Shown here: positions 1 to 4,537 of the stretch, piece after piece
Position numbering within the stretch: the stretch's first letter is position 1
Layout: every line of letters starts with the position of its first letter
Assembly (NCBI GenBank): GCA_030018855.1
Contig: JASEHG010000087.1
Location: 1-8,188 of the forward strand
DNA from: Candidatus Brocadiaceae bacterium
GTDB lineage: Bacteria; Planctomycetota; Brocadiia; Brocadiales; Bathyanammoxibiaceae
Direction: 5' to 3'
Length of the DNA: 8,188 nucleotides
Made by a program: the position numbers and the translations under genes
Notes under the pieces: generated by a model
What the model saw: the letters and a program-made list of their open reading frames with translations, nothing else
Database searches by the model: none
What the model was told of the DNA's origin: nothing

Positions 1-461
1 TGGAGGAGTTGTATTGAATCAAGGTCAAAGACAGGCTTGGCCCCGGGGTGGTCTCCGAATTTGGGATGGTCCCCCGTAAGACAGAGGAGGTTCTTCATCC
101 CCAGTGCCCATGCCCCAAGGAGGTCAGATTGGAGGGCAATGCGGTTACGGTCCCTGCAGGTCATCTGTACCACTGGCTCCAGTCCCATCTCCATGAGTAT
201 CTGGGCGGAGGCGATACTGGACATCCTCACCACGGAGGTCTGACAGTCGGTGATGTTGACGGCATCCACGTAACCCTTAAGGAGGGTGACCTTCTTTTCC
301 ACCACTGCCCTCTCTGCCCCTCTGGGAGGGCCAAGCTCGGCAGTAACCACAAATCTCCCCTCCCTGAGCAACCTCTCCAGGTGACTGCCTGCGGTGAGGA
401 CCGGAATCGTAGGGGCAGGTTTTAACCCTGCCCTTACAGCTTGTGGGTTCTTCCCGGTCAT
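1..461 (-). CDS. metF: methylenetetrahydrofolate reductase, N-terminal 153 residues (partial at window edge)
   Basis: MetF reduces 5,10-methylene-H4folate to 5-methyl-H4folate with a flavin in a TIM barrel. It acts in the cytoplasm, in the Wood-Ljungdahl methyl branch or in methionine synthesis. I translated the minus strand from the ATG at 461. It stays open to the left edge, so about half of a usual 290-310 residue protein is visible. Family signatures are VVTAELGPPRGA (residues 38-49), VDAVNITDCQ (65-74), QMTCRDRNR (99-107) and LCLTGDHPKFGDHPGAKPVFDLDSI (the stretch 126-150, key residues T129, G130, D131, H132, D146). The start is fixed by AAGGAG three bases upstream and by the ATGA overlap with the metV stop, which implies translational coupling. 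The odd part is an N-terminal extension of about 25 residues, part of which (about residues 8-18) is encoded by a palindromic repeat. Identity is clear; only the C-terminal half is unseen. Confidence 0.95.
   Translation of the reverse strand, partial: MTGKNPQAVRAGLKPAPTIPVLTAGSHLERLLREGRFVVTAELGPPRGAERAVVEKKVTLLKGYVDAVNITDCQTSVVRMSSIASAQILMEMGLEPVVQMTCRDRNRIALQSDLLGAWALGMKNLLCLTGDHPKFGDHPGAKPVFDLDSIQLL
409..437. repeat. GTAGGGGC-type hairpin repeat inside the metF reading frame
   Basis: The arms are GTAGGGGCAGG (409-419) and CCTGCCCTTAC (427-437), which match with one mismatch across a 7-base AT-rich centre. The arm ends GTAGGGGC/GCCCCTAC are shared with the elements at 1651-1680, 6882-6919 and 8175-8188. 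In metF it is read as roughly residues 8-18 of the N-terminal extension, without a stop or frameshift. It lies upstream of the first residues that match the conserved family barrel. Confidence 0.85.
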
Positions 462-1129
462 GGCTCCTTTTTCTCCACCCGAAGGTGCTCCATCACCATC
501 CTCTGGGGCCTGACTGACCAGTCCTTGGGCGGCCTGATACCGTCAAGCTCCTCACCGATGCCCAATTCCTCCATACGCTCATAAATAAGCTGCCAGACAC
601 AGGGAGTCTCAGGGGAGACCTCACAGCGGCCCCCCTGGGAGCCGCCGCATGGGCCGTTCATCATGTTCTTGGCACACCTGGCCACGGGGCAGAAACCGCC
701 CGTCTCCCCCACGATACACTCGCCACAGCCCACACACCTCTCCCAGTAGAGTCCTGCCTCTATGGTCGCCCCCATGAACGTGGTGTCCACCCCCGGGAAG
801 ACCTTTACCCTGGGATACCTCTCTGCAAGGCACTGCACCCCAACCCCACAGGCCAGGGACACCACCACCTCCCAATCGCCAACCCTTTCTTTTATAGAGT
901 CTATGAACTCTGGCTCGCATTGACGGGTGAGGGTGACCTCCGTTACCACCATCTCCTTGCCCTCCCTCTTGGCCCAGAGTCTGATTAAGGCGGCCAGCTC
1001 TTCGGCCTGCTTCTGTCCACCGATGGAACGCACCGTTACGCACCCACCACAGCCCATGACGGCCACCTTCTTATAGTTGTGGATGAGTTTCTTTATGTCT
1101 TCAAAGGATTTGGGTCTGGCAACAATCAT
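458..1129 (-). CDS. metV: MetV, iron-sulfur/zinc partner of methylenetetrahydrofolate reductase
   Basis: A 223-residue protein of the methylene-tetrahydrofolate reductase C-terminal family (MTHFR_C, MetV). MetV forms a complex with MetF and is thought to pass electrons to its flavin. The N-terminal motif MGCGGCVTV puts cysteines at 27 and 30. A mid-protein SLACGVGVQCL follows. The C-terminal cysteine-rich part reads CVGCGECI, then TGGFCPVARCAKNMMNGPCGG and a final GRCEV, the usual metal-binding pattern. I chose the ATG at 1129 because MIVARPKSFEDIKKL matches the normal MetV beginning. A longer frame from 1165 starts inside a palindromic repeat and adds MRRLLQRPRYKE, which looks non-native. 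No convincing Shine-Dalgarno precedes 1129 (only AAAGAG directly against the ATG), perhaps because the repeat displaced the old leader. The stop overlaps the metF start as ATGA. Confidence 0.93.
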   Translation of the reverse strand: MIVARPKSFEDIKKLIHNYKKVAVMGCGGCVTVRSIGGQKQAEELAALIRLWAKREGKEMVVTEVTLTRQCEPEFIDSIKERVGDWEVVVSLACGVGVQCLAERYPRVKVFPGVDTTFMGATIEAGLYWERCVGCGECIVGETGGFCPVARCAKNMMNGPCGGSQGGRCEVSPETPCVWQLIYERMEELGIGEELDGIRPPKDWSVRPQRMVMEHLRVEKKEP

Positions 1130-1140
1130 CTCTTTATACC

Positions 1141-1269
1141 GAGGCCTCTGCAAAAGTCGCCGCACTACTTCGTGTCATTCTGAGCGAAGCGAAGAATCTG
1201 AGATTCTTTCCGCCTAAGGCAGATTTCACTCCCTCAGAATGACATCTCGTAGGGTTTTTCAGAGGTCTC
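1141..1269. repeat. nested palindromic element (CATTCTGAG family) between the redox fusion gene and metV
   Basis: Outer arms GAGGCCTCTGCAAAA (1141-1155) and TTTTTCAGAGGTCTC (1255-1269) pair at 13 of 15 positions. Inside them, TGTCATTCTGAG (1173-1184) and CTCAGAATGACA (1233-1244) are a perfect 12-bp inverted repeat. A smaller palindrome, AAGAATCTGAGATTCTT, lies at about 1191-1207. The left inner arm continues as CGAAGCGAAGAATCT, a short intergenic repeat I recall from many bacterial genomes. The element fills essentially the whole gap: 6 bases separate it from the upstream stop and 11 from the metV ATG. It contains no open frame of its own and would fold into a long hairpin in the mRNA. Confidence 0.85.
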
Positions 1270-1275
1270 ATACCT

Positions 1276-3330
1276 TTACTTGTTGGTTTGAAAGACCGGC
1301 CCCAGTTTCTTAATCTCTTCCATGGAGTCCCTGAGAATCTTGAAAAATTCTTCCTCCGGGATAGGAGAAATCCATTGGAGCCTCTGTCTCTCCACCCCCA
1401 TCGTCTCCAGTAGTCTTGCGGTGTGGTCTAATCTCCTCTTGGCCCAGGCGTGGCCTGCGTCAAAGTGACAACCCCCTGGCTGGCATCCTACAATCAAGAC
1501 GGCATCGGCCCCCATTTCAAAGGCCTTAACAAAGGTGCTAGGTTCAAGTTTGCTTATGCAGGAAACCTCCACTGCTCTTACACCATTTCTTCTGAGTTCC
1601 TGGGCTACGGCTGGGGGGTTAGAATCGTACTGACATACGAAGGCTACAATGGTAGGGGCGTATTGCGATACGCCCCTACCAGGAAGTTGTCCCATAACCG
1701 ATTCCAACGTCTTTTCCCCCATATCCTCGTATCTATCCCTGAGGGAGATGGCGTTTGCAGGGCATTCCACCGCACAGACACCGCAGGACTGGCAGTCTGA
1801 CCCTATCTCTGCCCTCTTCCCCCCTAAGGATATTTGAGGGACATCGTAAGGGCAGACCCTTACACAGGTAAGACAGGCGGCGCAGAGCTCCGGGTCAACC
1901 ACCGCCCCTGCACCACAGTTCAGGCATCGTCTTGCCTCTCTAACCGCCTGTTCCTCAGGAAAGCCCAGTTCCACCTCGTTGAAGTCCTTTATCCTGGGCG
2001 CTACGGGTAACATGGGCATCCTCTGCCTTACCTCTCTTTTAATAAGTGAAGTCTTGGCAGGAGATAATTCCTCTATTGGCTCCAGCGCGACAGGACTCTG
2101 AAATCTCTCTCCCCTGAGGTAGCTATGGATAGAAAGGGCGGCCCGCCTACCATGGGCAATGGCCTGTACCAGTGTACCGCCTAATGCAATGGCATCTCCA
2201 CCGGCAAAGACCCAGGGCACGTTGGTTAGCATGGTATCCTCGTCCACCTTTATGGCCCCTTTTTGGCTTATTTCTATACCGTTCCTGGCAAGGAGGCCTA
2301 GTTCGGGGGATTGGCCTACGGCGACAAGGACGTTATCCACCGCCAGGGCGAATTCGGAGCCCGGGAGGGGTACGGGCCTCCTCCTGCCACCAGTATCAGG
2401 CTCTCCAAGCGTCATTCTGATGCACCTCAGACCCATTACCCTATTTTTACCGAGGACCTCTACTGGGGCGGCAAGGAGGATGAAATTTATACCCTCCTCT
2501 TCTGCCTCTTTTCTGCCCTCCGTCTCGCAAGGCATCTCTTCCAGGCCCCTGCGGTATATGAGGCTGACCTCTCCTGCACCCGTACGTAGTGCCGTCCTGG
2601 CGGCATCCAGGGCGGTATCCCCCCCGCCAACTACGGCCACCCGACGGCCTACCCGTGGGCCTCCACCCAGGGAGACCTTACGGAAGAACTCCAGGGCAGG
2701 GATGACCCCGGGGAGGTCTTCCCCAGGGATGCCCAGCCTTAGAGGTTTATGGGAACCTATGGCAAGGAAGACCGCCTTGAAGTCCTCTTTCTGCAAGTCC
2801 GCAAGGGTGATGTCCACTCCTACTTTTATTTCGGTCCTGAGTTCTGCCCCCAGGGAGAGGATATTGGCAATGTCTTTATCCAGGGATTCCCTCGGCAGAC
2901 GGTAACGCGGGACACCCACCCGTAACATGCCCCCTGGTTCCTGAAGTTCTTCAAAGATTACACACCTGTATCCCAGGAGACAGAGGTCGTTGGCCGCTGA
3001 GAGCCCTGCCGGTCCTGCCCCCACGATGGCCACCTTCTCGGCGTAGCCTCTCTGGGGTATAGTAAAGCTGGACGTAAAGTCCTTATCGGAGAGGAACCGC
3101 TTTAGCCAGCAGATGGCGATGGGTTCGTCCACTGCCGTCCTCCTGCAGGCCTCCTCACAGCGCCTGGTGCAGATGCGTCCACAGGAGGCGGGGAAGGGGT
3201 TCTTGGACCTTACCAGTTGGAAGGCCTCCTCAAAATGCCCACGGGCAATTAGCTGTACATAATCCCTGGCGTCTTGATTTATAGGGCAGGCTGTGATACA
3301 GGGGGCCTCCCCTCTTATTTCAGCTTTCAA
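1276..3330 (-). CDS. GltD-like FAD/NAD(P)H oxidoreductase fused to ferredoxin and MvhD domains
   Basis: A 684-residue redox protein, residues counted from the TTG at 3330. Domains in order: an N-terminal GltD-type iron-sulfur region (C11, C15, then C50, C54, C58, C62); an FAD-binding Rossmann fold (VGAGPAG, 103-109); an NAD(P)-binding fold (GGGDTA, 235-240); the second FAD motif (FAGGDA, 375-380); CLNC (469-472); two 4Fe-4S ferredoxin motifs (C483, C486, C489, C493 and C513, C516, C519, C523); and an MvhD-type domain (about 561-684; C566, C591, C616, C621). The family knowledge is that GltD-like modules take electrons from NAD(P)H, and that MvhD passes electrons to heterodisulfide-reductase-like partners. 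The position upstream of metV-metF suggests it supplies that reductase; this is inference. Two oddities: Fer4_20-type N-termini usually have a CxxC ahead of C11, absent here, and the MvhD CxxC is reduced to CQYD. GTG at 3336 is possible, but it abuts the Shine-Dalgarno sequence. HdrA proper is less likely because the flavin core is GltD-like. Confidence 0.88.
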   Translation of the reverse strand: MKAEIRGEAPCITACPINQDARDYVQLIARGHFEEAFQLVRSKNPFPASCGRICTRRCEEACRRTAVDEPIAICWLKRFLSDKDFTSSFTIPQRGYAEKVAIVGAGPAGLSAANDLCLLGYRCVIFEELQEPGGMLRVGVPRYRLPRESLDKDIANILSLGAELRTEIKVGVDITLADLQKEDFKAVFLAIGSHKPLRLGIPGEDLPGVIPALEFFRKVSLGGGPRVGRRVAVVGGGDTALDAARTALRTGAGEVSLIYRRGLEEMPCETEGRKEAEEEGINFILLAAPVEVLGKNRVMGLRCIRMTLGEPDTGGRRRPVPLPGSEFALAVDNVLVAVGQSPELGLLARNGIEISQKGAIKVDEDTMLTNVPWVFAGGDAIALGGTLVQAIAHGRRAALSIHSYLRGERFQSPVALEPIEELSPAKTSLIKREVRQRMPMLPVAPRIKDFNEVELGFPEEQAVREARRCLNCGAGAVVDPELCAACLTCVRVCPYDVPQISLGGKRAEIGSDCQSCGVCAVECPANAISLRDRYEDMGEKTLESVMGQLPGRGVSQYAPTIVAFVCQYDSNPPAVAQELRRNGVRAVEVSCISKLEPSTFVKAFEMGADAVLIVGCQPGGCHFDAGHAWAKRRLDHTARLLETMGVERQRLQWISPIPEEEFFKILRDSMEEIKKLGPVFQTNK
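1651..1680. repeat. perfect 30-bp GTAGGGGC palindrome inside the oxidoreductase reading frame
   Basis: The arms GGTAGGGGCGTAT (1651-1663) and ATACGCCCCTACC (1668-1680) pair perfectly over 13 bp around the loop TGCG. The length is exactly ten codons. On the minus strand it is read in frame as GRGVSQYAPT (residues 551-560), so the reading frame survives. It falls in the short linker between the second ferredoxin motif and the start of the MvhD domain. The end sequences are shared with 409-437, 6882-6919 and 8175-8188. Confidence 0.92.
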
Positions 3331-3335
3331 TCTCA

Positions 3336-3343
3336 CTCCTTCT
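3336..3343 (-). promoter_or_regulatory. Shine-Dalgarno sequence that favours a TTG start for the oxidoreductase
   Basis: On the minus strand AGAAGGAG (3343-3336) is followed by TGAGA and then TTG at 3330-3328, a normal 5-base spacing. The in-frame GTG at 3336-3334 starts on the last base of the Shine-Dalgarno sequence and so is a poor start. The upstream frame hits TAA at 3372, so the protein cannot be much longer at its N-terminus. Confidence 0.65.
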
Positions 3344-3425
3344 AACGGTGGGAAAGACTTATATAGATGTTAATAAATTTGTTGAGATTTTTCCAGGGGA
3401 AATTTGACGAGGGGGGAGCGTTGTA

Positions 3426-3460
3426 GGCAACAACAGGCAACAGGCAACAAAAACAGGCAG
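3426..3460. repeat. short direct repeats of AACAGGC in the 3337-3480 gap
   Basis: AACAGGC occurs in tandem at 3432-3438 and 3439-3445 and again at 3452-3458, with related GGCAACA bases on the left. This is a short tandem tract, not a gene. The rest of the gap is AT-rich towards the oxidoreductase gene. A minus-strand TATATA at 3365-3360 could be a -10 element about 30 bases upstream of the start, but I see no convincing -35 partner. Downstream of the small membrane gene (just left of 3481) I see only a weak 5-bp stem, AAAAC/GTTTT on the minus strand (about 3450-3465), followed by T residues. That would be a poor terminator. Confidence 0.7.
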
Positions 3461-3480
3461 TTTTCCCAGAAAGAGGGGGA

Positions 3481-3732
3481 TTAAATAATACCAGTCAGAC
3501 TAATGTAATGAGCAAAGGCACAGAGAACAAGTATCCCACCGACTGCAAAGAGTATCAGCGACCAGCGGAGGTAAGGTATCATGAATCTAAGGGCGCCGGT
3601 TATCTGGGAATTATCAAGTACTGCGCCGGGTGGTATCTTAATCTTTAAGACAGGATAGGCGCCCACAAAACCGGCTATCATGACCAGGAGACCTCCTAAG
3701 AGACCCAAGATTTGTACGACGGATACCGTCAT
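3481..3732 (-). CDS. small two-helix membrane protein of unknown function
   Basis: An 83-residue hydrophobic protein I do not recognise. Two membrane helices are predicted by eye, at about residues 5-27 and 55-76. They are joined by a polar stretch, YPVLKIKIPPGAVLDNSQ (26-43), and followed by a short tail. There is no signal cleavage motif and no cysteine pair. The start at 3732 is chosen because AAAGGAGG lies six bases upstream. A longer frame from 3783 adds MYVLVISLTFFSERRRE and would translate through that Shine-Dalgarno sequence. The gene is divergent from another small two-helix membrane gene at 4003 and lies 150 bases upstream of the redox fusion gene on the same strand. It could share a transcript with the redox block, but nothing in the sequence ties its function to it. 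Confidence 0.75.
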   Translation of the reverse strand: MTVSVVQILGLLGGLLVMIAGFVGAYPVLKIKIPPGAVLDNSQITGALRFMIPYLRWSLILFAVGGILVLCAFAHYISLTGII

Positions 3733-3827
3733 TTCTCTCCTCCTTTCGGAGAAAAAGGTTAGGGAGATTACTAAAACGTACAAGAACGAGAGAAATCTGC
3801 CGTTAGACTCCTCTCCCTCGTTTGAGG

Positions 3828-3849
3828 TAGGTTGCGTGGTACTACCTAC
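3828..3849. repeat. short inverted repeat GTAGGT/ACCTAC in the divergent leader
   Basis: GTAGGT (3828-3833) and ACCTAC (3844-3849) form a 6-bp stem with a 10-base loop, just right of a smaller CCTC-GTTT-GAGG hairpin (3816-3827). The right arm reads TACTACCTACTAC and resembles CTACTACCTACTGG at 5659-5672, so it may be a degenerate member of the same repeat family. It would lie in the 5' leader of the minus-strand small membrane gene. The remainder of 3733-3880 holds nothing I can identify. Confidence 0.45.
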
Positions 3850-3888
3850 TACAACTCTCCAAATTTGAAAAGAACTAGGCCACAGTAT

Positions 3889-3904
3889 TATTACAATTGT
3901 AATA
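3889..3904. promoter_or_regulatory. perfect 16-bp palindrome, operator-like (TACANNTGTA core)
   Basis: TATTACAATTGTAATA is a perfect palindrome in the 270-base gap between two divergent small membrane genes. Its core TACAATTGTA fits TACANNTGTA, the site described for CopY/BlaI-type winged-helix repressors. A near copy, TACAGTTGTG (one mismatch), lies at 3954-3963, with centres 62 bases apart, close to six helical turns. No repressor gene of that family is in the window, so the binding protein is inferred. Confidence 0.5.
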
Positions 3905-3906
3905 CT

Positions 3907-3939
3907 TTGTCAAGAAAAAACAGTGCCATATTGTAAAAT
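3907..3939 (+). promoter_or_regulatory. possible promoter for the plus-strand small membrane gene
   Basis: TTGTCA (3907-3912) is followed after 16 bases by TATTGT (3929-3934), which overlaps TAAAAT (3934-3939), in the most AT-rich stretch of the window. It lies just downstream of the 16-bp palindrome, so a bound repressor could block it. The match to the -10 consensus is only moderate. Confidence 0.35.
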
Positions 3940-3953
3940 ATATAGACACGGAT

Positions 3954-3963
3954 TACAGTTGTG
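3954..3963. promoter_or_regulatory. second, imperfect TACANNTGTA-like site
   Basis: TACAGTTGTG differs from the TACANNTGTA pattern at one position. It lies 39 bases upstream of the ATG at 4003, within the probable leader or start region of that transcript. Its value depends on the stronger site at 3889-3904; on its own it would be unremarkable. Confidence 0.3.
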
Positions 3964-4002
3964 CATGGACTACGTATTCTCTTAAACCAGATGGAGGGTA
4001 TT

Positions 4003-4251
4003 ATGAACAAATTGGACATAAAGGCCCTGGGGCTGGCAGTGGGAATCTTTTGGGGTCTGTACTGTGCACTGCTCGGTATGGTTGCCATGCTCTTTGGCTG
4101 TGGTACGGGCCTTGTGGAGTTGTTATCGGATTATTATGTTGGCTTTAAGCCTACCCTTCTGGGTTCTCTGGCAGGTGGGATATGGGGCCTTGTGGATGGC
4201 TTTATCTGCGGGGTCGTAGTGGCATGGCTGTACAACAGACTGGCACGATAG
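4003..4251 (+). CDS. small two-helix membrane protein, resembling proteins annotated as bacteriophage holin
   Basis: An 82-residue protein with two predicted membrane helices (about 8-32 and 51-76) and a loop CGTGLVELLSDYYVGFKPT (33-51) between them. The glycine-rich second helix, GSLAGGIWGLVDGFICGVV, and the loop resemble a family of small chromosomal membrane proteins that I recall being labelled bacteriophage holin. I know of no proven holin activity for such chromosomal copies, and there are no other phage genes here, so lysis is not implied. The start is the ATG at 4003, with GGAGG at 3993-3997 five bases upstream. A GTG at 3961 in the same frame lacks a Shine-Dalgarno sequence. It is the only plus-strand gene in the window, with a palindromic possible operator upstream and a convergent hairpin just after its stop. 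Confidence 0.8.
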   Translation: MNKLDIKALGLAVGIFWGLYCALLGMVAMLFGCGTGLVELLSDYYVGFKPTLLGSLAGGIWGLVDGFICGVVVAWLYNRLAR

Positions 4252-4257
4252 ACTTTG

Positions 4258-4304
4258 GACTATAGACTTTCTTCCCCAAGGTCTAGGGTCTAGAGTCTAT
4301 AGTC
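4258..4304. terminator. hairpin between convergent genes (GACTATAGACT repeat)
   Basis: GACTATAGACT (4258-4268) and AGTCTATAGTC (4294-4304) form a perfect 11-bp stem with a 25-base loop. The flanks hold further degenerate copies, such as TAGACTTTGGAC on the left and GGTCTAGGGTCTAGAG on the right. It begins 7 bases after the stop of the plus-strand gene, and its end touches the stop codon of the minus-strand gene. That position suits a two-way terminator, although there is no clean U tract. The sequence looks like a short repeat family recruited to this spot. Confidence 0.55.
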
Positions 4305-4537
4305 TACGCAGTCTCCAGATACCACTGGTCTTCCTCCTCGGCATAATAGAGGCTATATACCTCCTTTTCCTCTGTAAGCACCCTAAAACTGCGGACCCTC
4401 TTACCGCCCCTCTCCTCATGGGCGGAGCGGAGTACCTCCTTTACCCTGTACTCCCTATCTCCCAGGAGAAAGCCCATCGGCCTCTCTTCGGCCCTGTAGC
4501 CTGAATAGGCCCTTACTTTTACGGGTATATCGTTCAT
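4304..4537 (-). CDS. small uncharacterised soluble protein, translationally coupled to amrS
   Basis: A 77-residue charged protein with no membrane helix and no cysteine. The beginning VKVRAYSGYRAEERP (6-20), then FLLGDREYRVKEVL (23-36), FRVLTEEKEVYSLYYAEEEDQWYLE (51-75, key residues W72, Y73, L74) resemble small beta-rich proteins of unknown function that I recall from many bacteria (similar in outline to DUF6504). The assignment is from memory and not firm. The ATG at 4537 overlaps the amrS stop as ATGA, and there is no useful Shine-Dalgarno sequence of its own, so translation is probably coupled. A longer frame starting at 4609 lies inside amrS in another frame and is rejected. The stop falls in the convergent hairpin. 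Confidence 0.75.
   Translation of the reverse strand: MNDIPVKVRAYSGYRAEERPMGFLLGDREYRVKEVLRSAHEERGGKRVRSFRVLTEEKEVYSLYYAEEEDQWYLETA

Noticed and set aside
48..425. 125-codon plus-strand frame at the left edge
   Set aside because: It is antisense to metF, whose minus-strand translation matches the family through the same bases.
621..1043. 140-codon minus-strand frame
   Set aside because: It is an alternative frame of metV; the translation is a low-complexity glycine/arginine-rich string.
1130..1165. Longer N-terminus for MetV starting at 1165
   Set aside because: The extra twelve residues come from the arm of the palindromic element, while the normal MetV beginning is at 1129.
2159..2905. 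248-codon open frame on the plus strand
   Set aside because: It lies antisense to the well-supported FAD/NAD(P)-binding part of the fusion protein. The translation is serine/proline/arginine-rich with no recognisable motif, and no matching Shine-Dalgarno sequence is evident.
3426..3460. CRISPR-like array in the AACAGGC repeats
   Set aside because: The unit is 7 bases, in tandem without spacers, and no cas genes are near.
3337..3480. Riboswitch (for example folate- or SAM-related) ahead of the redox block
   Set aside because: The leader from any plausible promoter is short, and I see no conserved riboswitch core or expression-platform hairpin.
3891..4088. 65-codon minus-strand frame over the regulatory gap and the small plus-strand gene
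   Set aside because: It overlaps the palindrome and the better supported plus-strand gene, and its start lies antisense inside that gene.
4003..4251. Prophage remnant, because the small protein resembles annotated holins
   Set aside because: There are no lysin, structural or integrase genes nearby, and similar small proteins occur as ordinary chromosomal genes.
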